This document shows, one piece after another, positions 26,992 to 36,023 of a stretch of DNA of 64,000 bases (position 1 is its first letter; every line of letters starts with the position of its first letter). The DNA lies in assembly GCA_903892355.1 (NCBI GenBank), contig CAITIE010000106.1, forward strand, positions 1 to 64,000, in the 5' to 3' direction. The DNA comes from an uncultured Pirellula sp. (GTDB lineage: Bacteria; Planctomycetota; Planctomycetia; Pirellulales; Pirellulaceae). The notes beneath the pieces were generated by a model. It worked only from the letters and a program-made list of their open reading frames with translations, was not told the DNA's origin and ran no database searches. Position numbers and translations under genes: made by a program.

Positions 26992-27951
26992 TCAAGGATC
27001 GTTGGTGCGCTCTCGAGCCTTTGCGGAGTTTCGCCACTGCCGGATAACTTCAAAGACTAAGATCGAGCCACTCACCGATGCATTGAGGGAATCGATGACC
27101 CCTCCCATGGGAATGTGGACGGATGTTACACCCTGGTTTGACCAGCGATTCTCTAGACCCAATGCTTCGTTCCCGATAACAATCGCGGTTCGAGTAGGGT
27201 ACGGGACCTCGGAGTAATCGATCCCGCCATCGGCCCTTGCAGCGAATAGGGCCACCCCTCTCCCATCCAGCCATTTTCGGACTTCCGATTCCGTACCAAC
27301 TCCCATGGGCACTCGGAAAATCGCCCCCAAACTCGAACGAATCGCATTCGGATTCCAAATTTCGCACACCGGATCGCTCATCAAAACCGCGGTAGCGCCG
27401 GCTGCATCCGCCGTGCGCAGGATCGCTCCTAGATTCCCTGGTTTTTCCATCCGGTCCAACACGAGGAACAGTTGCGGAGCATCGGGGACTGTCACCGATG
27501 AGCGACCCACGATGCGTTCGTTCAGGGTTTCGATGCTGGTATCAGGCATCCTCGCGACTGCGATTTCACCTAAGTCCCTATCGCCATACTGTAGTTTGGA
27601 CATCGCTTGCGGGCCGAGCAATGTGATCTTCAGCCCGGGGAATCGCTTGCGCCATTCGTACGCATTCAAGGCCTCTTGATAGCGCTGCGATGCTCTGCCT
27701 GAATCTGCTACGCTGCCTGAATCTGCTACGCTGTCTGAATCTGCTACGCTGCCTGAATCTGCGAGGAACAATTCGAGCCGCTCTGCGAGGAACAATTCCG
27801 CGCATTCAATCCCTCCAGCAACCGCATGCTCGATGTTCGATGCACCATCGATCACGATGCATCCTTCACGCTTGCGATCGCGCGCGTCCCTTAACGATGC
27901 GACCCATTTCACGCGGGGATTGCTTGGGCTGGTGATAACCTCAAACGACAA
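26992..27951 (-). CDS. TrmH/SpoU-family RNA 2'-O-methyltransferase
   Basis: A 319-residue SPOUT methyltransferase that transfers methyl from S-adenosylmethionine to a ribose 2'-OH in tRNA or rRNA. The N-terminal substrate-binding domain begins ITSPSNPRVKWVASLRDARD. The catalytic part shows motif 1 (LDRMEKPGNLGAILRTADAA), motif 2 (AIVIGNEALGLENRW) and motif 3 (HIPMGGVIDSLNASVSG), forming the knot. The start is TTG 27951. The N-terminal domain carries an unusual insertion of repeated (A)DSxSV units coded by four 18-bp repeats, at a position where homologues have a short loop. The tRNA-Leu gene lies just upstream on the same strand. Confidence 0.93.
   Translation of the reverse strand: MSFEVITSPSNPRVKWVASLRDARDRKREGCIVIDGASNIEHAVAGGIECAELFLAERLELFLADSGSVADSDSVADSGSVADSGRASQRYQEALNAYEWRKRFPGLKITLLGPQAMSKLQYGDRDLGEIAVARMPDTSIETLNERIVGRSSVTVPDAPQLFLVLDRMEKPGNLGAILRTADAAGATAVLMSDPVCEIWNPNAIRSSLGAIFRVPMGVGTESEVRKWLDGRGVALFAARADGGIDYSEVPYPTRTAIVIGNEALGLENRWSNQGVTSVHIPMGGVIDSLNASVSGSILVFEVIRQWRNSAKARERTNDP
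27695..27766 (-). repeat. Four in-frame 18-bp repeats inside the methyltransferase gene
   Basis: ctgcctgaatctgctacg occurs at 27695-27712 and 27713-27730, with near-identical units at 27731-27748 and 27749-27766. On the minus strand they code (V)ADSGS/ADSDS units. A further partial duplication, tctgcgaggaacaattc, follows at about 27759-27799. Confidence 0.9.
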
Positions 27952-28003
27952 GTAACGGCCTCAGCGGAAGGGAGGTTGTTCCCAAAGGGGGCGATGCGGT
28001 AGT

Positions 28004-28066
28004 GCGGACGGGGCGATAGCGCGGACGGGGCGATAGCGCGGACGGGGCGATAGCGCGGACGGGGCG
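28004..28066. repeat. GC-rich 17-bp tandem repeat, 3.7 copies
   Basis: gcggacggggcgatagc occurs at 28004-28020, 28021-28037 and 28038-28054, with a further partial copy to 28066. It lies between the tRNA-Leu gene and the start of the TrmH-family gene, both on the minus strand. Confidence 0.93.
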
Positions 28067-28111
28067 GTGCCTGTGCACCCAACGGGCAAATTGCCATGCG
28101 GGCATGTTCAG

Positions 28112-28193
28112 TGGCCACTCGGGGAGTCGAACCCCGACGCCTTGCGGCACCAGATCCTAAGTCTGGCGTGTCTGCCAATTTCACCAAGCGGCC
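28112..28193 (-). tRNA. trnL: tRNA-Leu (anticodon UAG)
   Basis: The minus strand reads GGCCGCTTGGTGAAATTGGC at the 5' end. The acceptor stem GGCCGCT pairs with AGTGGCC (one G-U). The anticodon stem is CCAGA/TCTGG around loop CTTAGGA with anticodon TAG (28159-28157). A short variable arm (GTGCCGCAAGGCGT) with a TGCC/GGCG-type stem fits class II leucine tRNAs. The T arm is CGGGG TTCGACT CCCCG. The discriminator is A and CCA is not encoded. It decodes CUA/CUN leucine codons. Confidence 0.95.
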
Positions 28194-28303
28194 ATTAACA
28201 CTTCGCCACAGTCTAATATCCCAGCTCAGGAATGTCGACCGATACTTCTCAAGAACCTGCCGCCACGTGGGTACATGCCGACTAATTGACGATTTCTAGA
28301 AAA

Positions 28304-29065
28304 TTAGCGAGGCGTTGGTTTTCGCCACTGCGCATTGGGGTCGACAACCGTATCGCTGAGGCTTCCAGAACTAGATGGGGCTACAGAACTAGATGGGGCT
28401 ACACTCGGTTGGGCCGAGACGCTCGATGCGGAAACGACAGGAGCCGGGGTGTTGCCGGAGACAACCGGAGGCAAGGGAAGAGGGTCCTGGACTGCGGCGG
28501 TCAAAACTTCGCTCGCCTGCGCGACGCCTTGGCCGAGCCGGTCGATCCGCGCGCTCGCTTGCTGGACACTGCTGTTGATCGCATTGGTCGACTTATTGAT
28601 CGCATTGCTCGATTGCTGCAACGCGTTGGTCACGTTTTGGGTGACTCCAAAAACTTGATTCTCCGCCGCGGCGATGCCGTCAACCAGCGGGTTGCTGGGA
28701 AAGCTGCTTTGCGTGGTTTTGTTGCCCATATTAAGGCCACTCGGGGTCACGCCACTCGGGGGCACAAAAGGTTGATTTGCGGTGGGTTGATTTGCTGAAG
28801 GGGAGCCTATGGACGGCTGACCGACGGTACCCGAGTAATTGGTAGGCCCTTTGGTTGTGCCTAGCGAAGGGGGAGGAACTCGGGTGGCTTGGTTCCATCC
28901 ACCGAGTGGATTTCCGGACAGCGGGTTTCCTTGGCACCCTAGCGTCGCTCCTGCCAGAGTTGCCATCGAGCCCGCCACGAGGAGCCGAAGGGTATGTCGC
29001 TTCTTCGGCGAAACCCTTTGATGGCGTGCACTGCAGCTTCCATTCGTGTTTGGCATTGGTCTCAT
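28304..29065 (-). CDS. Probable lipoprotein with Asn/Ser-rich helical region
   Basis: A 253-residue protein. A basic N-terminus is followed by a hydrophobic stretch (LLVAGSMATLAGATLGCQ) ending in a cysteine that could be lipidated, although the lipobox is not perfect. The body is low complexity: repeated NPL-G, SANQPTANQP and VPPSGVTPSG. A helical segment follows (FGVTQNVTNALQQSSNAINK) with heptad-like spacing and a Ser/Val-rich end with a duplicated APSSSV unit. ATG 29065 has AAAGGA seven bases upstream. It is probably exported and envelope-bound. No domain is recognised. Confidence 0.72.
   Translation of the reverse strand: MRPMPNTNGSCSARHQRVSPKKRHTLRLLVAGSMATLAGATLGCQGNPLSGNPLGGWNQATRVPPPSLGTTKGPTNYSGTVGQPSIGSPSANQPTANQPFVPPSGVTPSGLNMGNKTTQSSFPSNPLVDGIAAAENQVFGVTQNVTNALQQSSNAINKSTNAINSSVQQASARIDRLGQGVAQASEVLTAAVQDPLPLPPVVSGNTPAPVVSASSVSAQPSVAPSSSVAPSSSGSLSDTVVDPNAQWRKPTPR
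28367..28402 (-). repeat. In-frame 18-bp tandem duplication
   Basis: agaactagatggggctac occurs at 28367-28384 and 28385-28402, coding the doubled APSSSV unit at the C-terminal end of the lipoprotein. A similar 15-bp near-duplication (gccactcgggg...) lies at about 28736-28766 in the same gene. Confidence 0.9.
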
Positions 29066-29407
29066 GGCTCAGTCCTTTGGGAGCATTTCTGAAAGGAGGG
29101 AAACCCCGGACCGGGGTCCCAAAGAGGACAATACGGTTCCCGCGAAGTCGATCGCAAGACGGAAATCGCCAACCGGTACGGAAACCGCTGCTACTTGCGA
29201 ACTTGGAGAAGCTGCGTAATTTCGATCCGGGGCCAATCGGGGTGTCCAGGTTCTGCGCGCAGCAAGTTTCAGTTTCGATTACCATTACGCGTCTTAGATT
29301 TGGCAAGCGACTGATTCCAGCGGGATTTCGGGACGACCTCGGGTTCCCCGATGGACTGCTTGCACCGATCCGCCACACCAACAATTGCAATCCTAGAGGA
29401 GCTTTGG
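29066..29407. other. Intergenic region between divergent lipoprotein and POT genes
   Basis: About 340 bases. A GC-rich near-palindrome, accccggaccggggt, sits close to the lipoprotein start and could form a small hairpin. Promoters for both genes should lie here, but I could not identify boxes with confidence. No open frame here looks like a gene. Confidence 0.5.
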
Positions 29408-30952
29408 ATGAGCCAAAACCCTTATGAATCGTCAGAGCACGCACATAGCATTCCGTCGGAACCAGAGGTGGGTACGGATGCGTCAGGTCACGTGGCACCT
29501 CCACCAGGAGAGTTCCTGGGGCATCCAAGTTCGCTGTGGATGCTATTCTCGACGGAGTTTTGGGAGCGATTCTGCTACTACGGGATGCGAGCGATCCTCG
29601 CGGTGTACGTTGCCGAAACCTTCTTCAACACACTCGATGACGCGGCGGCAAAAAAGGAAGCGTCATTGACGTATGGCGGGTTTACATCTTTGGTCTACGC
29701 CACAGGCATCTTTGGTGGGTTTATCGCCGACCGTATCCTCGGCTACCAACGCTCGATCCTGCTCGGTGGATTGTTGATGGCGATCGGCATGTTCATCTTG
29801 CTTGTTCAAAACCTGCAAACGTTTTTAATCGGCTTGTCGGTCTTGATCGCAGGGAACGGTCTCTTCAAACCGAATATCTCGTCGATGGTCGGAAAGCTCT
29901 ACACTCCGAACGATCCGCGTCGCGATTCAGGGTTTACGATCTTTTATATGGGGATCAACGCAGGTGCGTTCTTTGCTCCGATCGTCTGCGCCACATGGAT
30001 TGGGGCGAACTATGGACGGCAATATGGATTCCTCGCGGCAGGCCTGGGAATGATTTTGGGGATTATCATTTTTCACTTCATGTCGGGTATGCTCGGAGAG
30101 GTTGGCAAACCCCCCAAAGGCAAAGAAGGATTCATTCCGATGAACCTGGTTTTTCTCGGCGCCTTCGCGATCGTTCCTATCAATTACTTTTTGCTGAGCA
30201 AAAGCGACATTCTCGGGTATGTTCTCATGGCCATGATGGTCGGCTTGAGCATCTACTTTGTGGTCAGTGGCATCAACAGTGGCGACCGTATCCAAAGCCA
30301 GCGTTACGTCGCGATGCTAATTCTGTTCTTTGCGAATATTCTGTTCTGGGCTCTCTTTGAACAAGCGGGTTCTTCGCTGAACTTTCTAGCCAAGGACTAT
30401 GTCGATGCGCCGTTTGACTTTTCATTGTTCCAAAGTTTCAACGCACTGTTCATCATCGCCCTGGCCCCAGTCTTTGCGGCTCTTTGGCCATGGCTCGATA
30501 AAAGGAATGTAAACCCGTCCATTCCCCGGAAATTTGCAATTGCTCTGATCTCTTGCGGGCTCGGCTTCTTGGTCTTGGTCATGGCCATCCAAGCGACCCA
30601 ACCGGGGGAGAAGATCGCTTGGACGATCCTTGGGCTCACCTACTTGATCCACACCGTCGCCGAACTTTGCTTGTCACCAATCGGATTGTCGATGGTGACC
30701 AAGCTCGCGAAACCAAAAGAAGTCGGGTTGGCGATGGGGGGCTGGTTCCTCTCTACCGCGATGGCCAATTACTTCGCAGGTGTGATCGCAGCGATCGCTT
30801 CTGGTGGAGGTGGTGAGCACGGCGAGCAAGCCAGTTCGCTCGCCCAGTATGCGACGGTCTTTTCGCAACTGTGGTGGCTCGGAGCGATCATTGGCGGGAT
30901 CTTCTTTTTTGCAGCTCCACTGATCAATAAACTCATGCACGGTGTCAAGTAA
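29408..30952 (+). CDS. POT/PTR2-family proton-coupled peptide transporter
   Basis: A 514-residue major facilitator protein that imports di- and tripeptides with protons. It has about 12-14 membrane helices. Family motifs are FWERFCYYGMRAILAVYV (the E-x-x-E-R-F/Y-x-YY-G region), GGFIADRILGYQRSILLGG (loop 2-3), and FYMGINAGAFFAPIVCATW (PTR2 signature). AELCLSPIGLSMVTKLAKP lies in the C-terminal half. ATG 29408 has GAGGA upstream; a longer frame to 29351 lacks similarity. The OPT-family transporter starts eight bases after the stop, so the two are probably cotranscribed and serve peptide uptake together. Confidence 0.95.
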   Translation: MSQNPYESSEHAHSIPSEPEVGTDASGHVAPPPGEFLGHPSSLWMLFSTEFWERFCYYGMRAILAVYVAETFFNTLDDAAAKKEASLTYGGFTSLVYATGIFGGFIADRILGYQRSILLGGLLMAIGMFILLVQNLQTFLIGLSVLIAGNGLFKPNISSMVGKLYTPNDPRRDSGFTIFYMGINAGAFFAPIVCATWIGANYGRQYGFLAAGLGMILGIIIFHFMSGMLGEVGKPPKGKEGFIPMNLVFLGAFAIVPINYFLLSKSDILGYVLMAMMVGLSIYFVVSGINSGDRIQSQRYVAMLILFFANILFWALFEQAGSSLNFLAKDYVDAPFDFSLFQSFNALFIIALAPVFAALWPWLDKRNVNPSIPRKFAIALISCGLGFLVLVMAIQATQPGEKIAWTILGLTYLIHTVAELCLSPIGLSMVTKLAKPKEVGLAMGGWFLSTAMANYFAGVIAAIASGGGGEHGEQASSLAQYATVFSQLWWLGAIIGGIFFFAAPLINKLMHGVK

Positions 30953-30959
30953 TCGAACC

Positions 30960-33278
30960 ATGGAAAACACACAGGAACCAGGCTTTAAACCCTTCATCGC
31001 TGATGAAGAAAACATTCCGGAGTTCACCTGGTTTCCGATCGTGGTCGGCGCACTGCTGGGTATCGTCTTCGGTGCGTCATCGATTTACTTGGTGTTGAAA
31101 GTCGGACTAACCGTGTCCGCTTCGATCCCCGTCGCGGTTCTGTCGATCACGCTCTTTCGCGCGTTTTCCAAGATCACGGGTCTTCGCAAAACGACCATCC
31201 TAGAAAACAACATCGTGCAAACGACCGGATCGGCGGGGGAGTCGCTCGCCTTTGCCGTCGGGTTGATCATGCCCGCCCTGCTCCTGCTGGGGTTCGATAT
31301 CGATGTCGTTCGGGTGATGACGGTCAGTGTCTTTGGTGGTCTGCTCGGGATCCTGCTGATGATCCCTCTTCGCCAAGCCTTCATTGTGAAACAGCATGGC
31401 AAGCTCACGTTCCCCGAAGGCAAGGCTTGTGCGGAAGTCTTGCTGGCGGGTGAAAAAGGTGGAGCCACGGCGTCGATGGTCTTCACGGGGTTCGGGCTCA
31501 GCTTCCTGTACCAGTTCTGCATGCAAGCCCTCCATCTGTGGAAGGAGGTCGCTGCCGCGGCCCTTCATTCGGCAACTGCGGCTGGCAAAACGATCGGGCT
31601 CAAAGGAGCAACGATTAGTATGGAACTGTCCCCATCGCTTTTGGGTGTCGGTTACATCATCGGTCCGCGCATCGCCAGTATCATGGTCGCCGGAGGTGTC
31701 CTCGCCTACCTCGTGATCAGCCCGATGATCGTCTTCTTCGGTGATGCATTAACGACGCCCCTCGAACCCGGAACCAAGCTCATTCGCGACATGAGCGACA
31801 ACGAGATCCGAGGCAGCTACATCCTGTATATCGGCGCGGGTGCTGTCGCCGCAGGTGGTATCTTGAGCATGCTCAAGGCATTGCCGATCATTTTCGGCGC
31901 TATCATCACCAGCTTTCGTGATCTGTTCTCCGCCCAAGCTCGCGAGTCCGGGTTGCGTCGCACCAACCGGGATATCCCTCTCCCGTTGGTTTTGGGGGGC
32001 AGCATCCTCCTGGTCTTCGGTTTGATGGCGGTCCCGCAATTAGGTCTAGGTTTCAACGCGACCGGTATCGCCGGAGCCATCATGATCGTGGTCTTCGGTT
32101 TCCTGTTTGTGACCGTAGCATCGCGTCTCACCGGTGAAATCGGATCTTCTTCCAATCCGATCTCGGGCATGACCGTGGCCACGCTCCTTTTGACTTGCTT
32201 GATCCTTTTGGTCCTCGATGGTTTTGGCATCGTGACGATCAACAAAGAAATCAAACTTACGGCCCTCACGATCGCAGGGGTGGTTTGCATCGCCTCGAGC
32301 AATGGTGGAAGCACCGCCCAAGCTCTCAAGACGGGGCATTTGCTGGGGGCAACTCCCAGCTCCCAGCAGTGGGCCATCTTGATCGGTGCCTTCACCTCGT
32401 CGTTGGTCGTCGGCTTGGTACTGCTCGCCATGAACGAAGCCAATACGACATACAGCAAAAAGGCTGTCGAACCATACAGCGAGATTCGTATCGACACCAC
32501 GACGCTTCCCGCCGCCAAAGACACTGTCCATTCAGGTCAGTATGCCGACGATAAAACCGAGTACTTCGTGTTGAATCTAGGACGGGCTGAAACCGGCGGG
32601 CAACTTCCCCCCGGCAAGTACTTGATCGATGAAACGGGCAAGCCGGTTTATCTGGTCGATCCAGCAGTGAACGGCTTGTTGAAAGAGGACGACAAAGGAA
32701 ATCCGACCAGCAAGTTCGACGCTCCTAAGACGGTGCTGATGCAGTTGATCATTGATGGTATCCTCGACCAACGCTTACCTTGGGGGCTCGTGTTGATCGG
32801 TGTCTTGATCGCGGTAACGCTGGAATTGAGCGGTGTCGCTAGCTTGCCGTTCGCGGTCGGTGTCTATTTGCCTCTCGCGGCGTCGACCCCAATCTTTGTG
32901 GGTGGATTGATCCGCGCTTTCGCCGATCGCAGGTTCCGCCGTCGCGCAGGCAACCAAGCCAATGAGAACTCCGAGGACGATTCGAGCCCAGCGGTGTTGC
33001 TCAGTTCGGGCTACATCGCTGGTGGTGCTATCGCTGCGGTGCTGATTTCGTTCATGAACTTCCGCCCCGAGTTGCTGGAGAAAATCAGCTTGGGAAAAAC
33101 AGCGGCAGAGTTCACCGGGAAAATCACAGAATGGGTGGTGGGCCAATTCCCTGCCGATTGGTCGGTGTTGCTTACCCAAGCGGTCGGGCTAGTGCAGACG
33201 CTGGCACCCTTTGCCCTGCTCTGTTTGGTAATGCTCGTCGTGGCGAATTTAAAGTCGCCTAAAGAATCGCAAGCCTAG
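30960..33278 (+). CDS. OPT-family oligopeptide transporter
   Basis: A 772-residue polytopic protein of the OPT superfamily, which moves oligopeptides or metal-chelator complexes. Typical family features are PEFTWFPIVVGALLGIVFGA at the start, TTILENNIVQTTGSAGESLA (the conserved NNIVQTxGSAGE motif) and LTFPEGKACAEVLLAGEKG. ASSNGGSTAQALKTGHLLGA, further on, is also a family block. About 14-16 membrane segments are visible. A hydrophilic insertion at about 510-600 carries several charged residues. ATG 30960 is preferred over GTG 30942, which overlaps the upstream stop. The 3' end overlaps the convergent rpoN gene by four bases. Confidence 0.94.
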   Translation: MENTQEPGFKPFIADEENIPEFTWFPIVVGALLGIVFGASSIYLVLKVGLTVSASIPVAVLSITLFRAFSKITGLRKTTILENNIVQTTGSAGESLAFAVGLIMPALLLLGFDIDVVRVMTVSVFGGLLGILLMIPLRQAFIVKQHGKLTFPEGKACAEVLLAGEKGGATASMVFTGFGLSFLYQFCMQALHLWKEVAAAALHSATAAGKTIGLKGATISMELSPSLLGVGYIIGPRIASIMVAGGVLAYLVISPMIVFFGDALTTPLEPGTKLIRDMSDNEIRGSYILYIGAGAVAAGGILSMLKALPIIFGAIITSFRDLFSAQARESGLRRTNRDIPLPLVLGGSILLVFGLMAVPQLGLGFNATGIAGAIMIVVFGFLFVTVASRLTGEIGSSSNPISGMTVATLLLTCLILLVLDGFGIVTINKEIKLTALTIAGVVCIASSNGGSTAQALKTGHLLGATPSSQQWAILIGAFTSSLVVGLVLLAMNEANTTYSKKAVEPYSEIRIDTTTLPAAKDTVHSGQYADDKTEYFVLNLGRAETGGQLPPGKYLIDETGKPVYLVDPAVNGLLKEDDKGNPTSKFDAPKTVLMQLIIDGILDQRLPWGLVLIGVLIAVTLELSGVASLPFAVGVYLPLAASTPIFVGGLIRAFADRRFRRRAGNQANENSEDDSSPAVLLSSGYIAGGAIAAVLISFMNFRPELLEKISLGKTAAEFTGKITEWVVGQFPADWSVLLTQAVGLVQTLAPFALLCLVMLVVANLKSPKESQA

Positions 33279-34768
33279 CTTTGTCGCGACCAGTCGCGGC
33301 GTTGGCGACTGCTCGGGATCCCCATCTTCTTACGGTACTTGGTGATCGTTCGACGCGCTACACCCATCCCTTCCTTCTTGAGCTCATCGACCAGCTCATC
33401 ATCGCTCAGCGGATTGGTCTTGTCTTCTTTATCGATGATCTCTTGGAGTTTCAATCGGATCGTTTCGTACGCGACGTCTTCGCCGTCAGCGCTTTGCGTT
33501 CCGAAGACAAAGAAGCGTCGCAGCGGGAAAATACCGCGAGGGGTTTGGATCCACTTGTCATCGACAGCGCGAGAAACCGTCGTCACATGCACCCCGACTT
33601 GGTCAGCGATCTGCTGCATCTTCAGAGGTTCAATCGCCTCGGGACCCTCGTCGAGGAATTTCTTTTGATAATCGACGATGGCTTGGGAAACACGCGTCAG
33701 TGTTCGTCGTCGCTGCTGGATCGACTCGATCAACCACTGAGCGCTCCCCACTTTTCTCTTGATGAACTCTTTCTCTTCGTCGGTGGCTTTAGGGTCCATC
33801 AACCGCCGACGGTAGTATTCGCTGATGCGGAGATTGGGTAAGTAATCGTCCACCAGTCGAACTGTATAGACCCCTTCGTCATTCTGCTCGACGATCACAT
33901 CTGGGGTAACTAAAGGTACATACGTTTCCATGAACGATGCACCAGGTTTTGGATTGAGTTTGTGGAGCTCTTCGCGAATCTTCTGGATCATCTCGATCGA
34001 GTATCCAGTCTTCTTTTGAATCGCGAGCATGCGATTCTCTGCGAGATCATCGAGATGCCCGTTGATGAGCACCCGCATTTTGTCGCTGAACTCCATGTCG
34101 TCCCGAAGCTGATTGAGCAAGCATTCGCGGAGATTCCGTGCGGCGATGCCTGAGGGTTCCAGCGATTGAACCACGGCCAGTGCCGCTTCCGCTTTGGCGA
34201 CATCCCCAGGCTTGTGATCGGGCGGGAGCATATCGATCAGCGATGATTTGAAATAGCCGCCATCCCGAGCGTCCAAGCACGAAACGATTCGCTCTGCAAT
34301 CCGCTCCACGTCATCGTCGATATCCAACTCGGCGAGTTGGTGAAGCAAGTAGTCATTGAGGGACTCGGGACGCTCCATAGCGTTCGCCATCAAGTCGTGC
34401 TGGCGATCCCCCTCTTCCTGAATCCGGTTGCTCGACCTTCGGAAATCATCGAAGGTGTCCGGCATGTCGTTATCCATATTGGCGAGGCGTTCGAAGTCCT
34501 CGGCATTGCTGGAGTCGTCTTTGACCACCAGCTCTTTTTCGTCTTCGGTGCGCGAGGTCACAGCGCTCTCGTCAGATTCCCCTTCCTCGTCCGGAAGAGT
34601 CTCGTCGCGGTCGGTGACCTCCAGCATCGGATTCTCCTCCATCTCCTGCTCGATCCGCTCTTGGAGAGCCATGATCGGCAGCTGGAGAATCTCCATCGAC
34701 TGGATCATCCGTGGAGCCAGTTTCTGTGTTTGTACTTGTCGCGCTTCGAGTCCGAACGAAAGACGCAT
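33275..34768 (-). CDS. rpoN: RNA polymerase sigma-54 factor
   Basis: A 497-residue sigma-54. The Gln/Leu-rich activator-interacting region I is MRLSFGLEARQVQTQKLAPR at the start with SMEILQLPIMALQERI. An acidic region II follows. The core-binding and helix-turn-helix parts include GVHVTTVSRAVDDKWIQTPR. The RpoN box ARRTITKYRKKMGIPSS near the C-terminus contacts the -24 element. It recognises promoters of the -24/-12 type and needs enhancer-binding ATPases. ATG 34768 is the start of region I. It is divergent from the GluQ-RS gene. Confidence 0.97.
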   Translation of the reverse strand: MRLSFGLEARQVQTQKLAPRMIQSMEILQLPIMALQERIEQEMEENPMLEVTDRDETLPDEEGESDESAVTSRTEDEKELVVKDDSSNAEDFERLANMDNDMPDTFDDFRRSSNRIQEEGDRQHDLMANAMERPESLNDYLLHQLAELDIDDDVERIAERIVSCLDARDGGYFKSSLIDMLPPDHKPGDVAKAEAALAVVQSLEPSGIAARNLRECLLNQLRDDMEFSDKMRVLINGHLDDLAENRMLAIQKKTGYSIEMIQKIREELHKLNPKPGASFMETYVPLVTPDVIVEQNDEGVYTVRLVDDYLPNLRISEYYRRRLMDPKATDEEKEFIKRKVGSAQWLIESIQQRRRTLTRVSQAIVDYQKKFLDEGPEAIEPLKMQQIADQVGVHVTTVSRAVDDKWIQTPRGIFPLRRFFVFGTQSADGEDVAYETIRLKLQEIIDKEDKTNPLSDDELVDELKKEGMGVARRTITKYRKKMGIPSSRQRRDWSRQS

Positions 34769-35040
34769 TATGACATTCCAATGGGTTTAACCGACACTCG
34801 TCTCGAACGCCCTAGAAACAGCCCGCCTTTACATTCCGGCAAGCATCCCAGGGGGTCCTCCGTTAACCGACTTCTATTACTCTATCACCGAAATGCACAA
34901 TAGTGCAGTCTTGAAAGTAAAACTTTCATTAAAACGGAACGCAATTTGCTGGCATGGCTTTAAGTGGTTGGAATTTATGGGATTTCACGAGAATCGATGG
35001 GTCTTTGTCTAAGATTGGGGTTGGCATTCAGGATGGACAC

Positions 35041-36012
35041 ATGGCTATGGAAGTCACAGGTTTTATGAATAGGTCCAATTACATCGGTCGGCTGGCTCCT
35101 TCGCCGACAGGGGCTCAGCATGTTGGAAACGCTCGGACCTTTTTGGTGGCGTGGCTTCATGCCCGTTCGCGCGGTGGAACGTTGCTGCTGCGTGTTGAGG
35201 ATCTCGACACGCCGAGAACGAAGGAGTGGGCTGGCGATCAAGCCATCGAGGATTTGGAATGGCTCGGACTCGACTGGGATGAGGTTGCAGACCTTCAGTC
35301 GCTTAGGGAGTCTCGTTATTGCGAAATCTTAGGGGAGCTAAAGTCCCAGGAGGTGGTTTATCCATGCTCATGCACTCGGAGTGAAGTCGAAGCGAGTTCG
35401 TCAGCGCCGCATGAGTCTCAACTCGATGGGGCCGTCTATGCGGGGACGTGCGCGTCGCGTTCGGCCAGCGATGCCGTCGACCTTGATGCCCGGGGTGTCC
35501 GTTACGCATGGCGATTCCGAATACCGGAAAGCACTCCAGCGTGGAGCGACGAGTTGCACGGTCAGCAATGGCTCGATGCGCGTAAGCTCCTCGGCGATTT
35601 CGTGGTGGCTCGCAGTTATGGCCCGACGGCCTATCAACTCGCGGTCGTTGCCGACGATCATGACCAATCGATCACGCATGTGGTTCGAGGCGACGACTTG
35701 ATCTACAGCACGTATCGGCAGCACGCGATCTATCAAGCACTAGGATGGCCATCGCCACGAATGCTGCATGTTCCCTTGGTGATCGGTCCGGATGGGAAGC
35801 GACTCGCGAAACGGCACGGGGACTCCCGCCTATCGTTGATGCGCGAAAAAGGACACGGGCCAGAATCGCTTCTGGGTGAGCTGGCTCATTCGTTAGGCCT
35901 TCTCAAATCCATTCGACCGGTGACCGCGGAAGAATTGCTATCGATCGTAGGATCCCGCGATGATTGGTTACGAACGATTCCGCGTGTGCCCTGGGTCTAC
36001 AATCCGCAGTGA
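35041..36012 (+). CDS. gluQ: Glutamyl-Q tRNA(Asp) synthetase
   Basis: A 323-residue truncated glutamyl-tRNA synthetase paralogue lacking the anticodon-binding domain. It attaches glutamate to queuosine in tRNA-Asp. The opening GRLAPSPTGAQHVGNAR contains the HIGH-type motif HVGN. LRVEDLDTPR follows. A zinc site is formed by CSC and, after an insertion, YAGTC. The KMSKS-like motif is GKRLAKRHGD. ATG 35041 has AGGA seven bases upstream; ATG 35047 and 35065 are alternatives, the last beginning the conserved part. The length is close to the family norm of about 300. Confidence 0.93.
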   Translation: MAMEVTGFMNRSNYIGRLAPSPTGAQHVGNARTFLVAWLHARSRGGTLLLRVEDLDTPRTKEWAGDQAIEDLEWLGLDWDEVADLQSLRESRYCEILGELKSQEVVYPCSCTRSEVEASSSAPHESQLDGAVYAGTCASRSASDAVDLDARGVRYAWRFRIPESTPAWSDELHGQQWLDARKLLGDFVVARSYGPTAYQLAVVADDHDQSITHVVRGDDLIYSTYRQHAIYQALGWPSPRMLHVPLVIGPDGKRLAKRHGDSRLSLMREKGHGPESLLGELAHSLGLLKSIRPVTAEELLSIVGSRDDWLRTIPRVPWVYNPQ

Positions 36013-36023
36013 GAGAATCGATC

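Noticed and set aside
34900-35040. Sigma-54 promoter (TGGCAT...) upstream of gluQ
   Set aside because: A TGGCAT occurs near 34950, but the required GC at the -12 position with correct spacing was not found.
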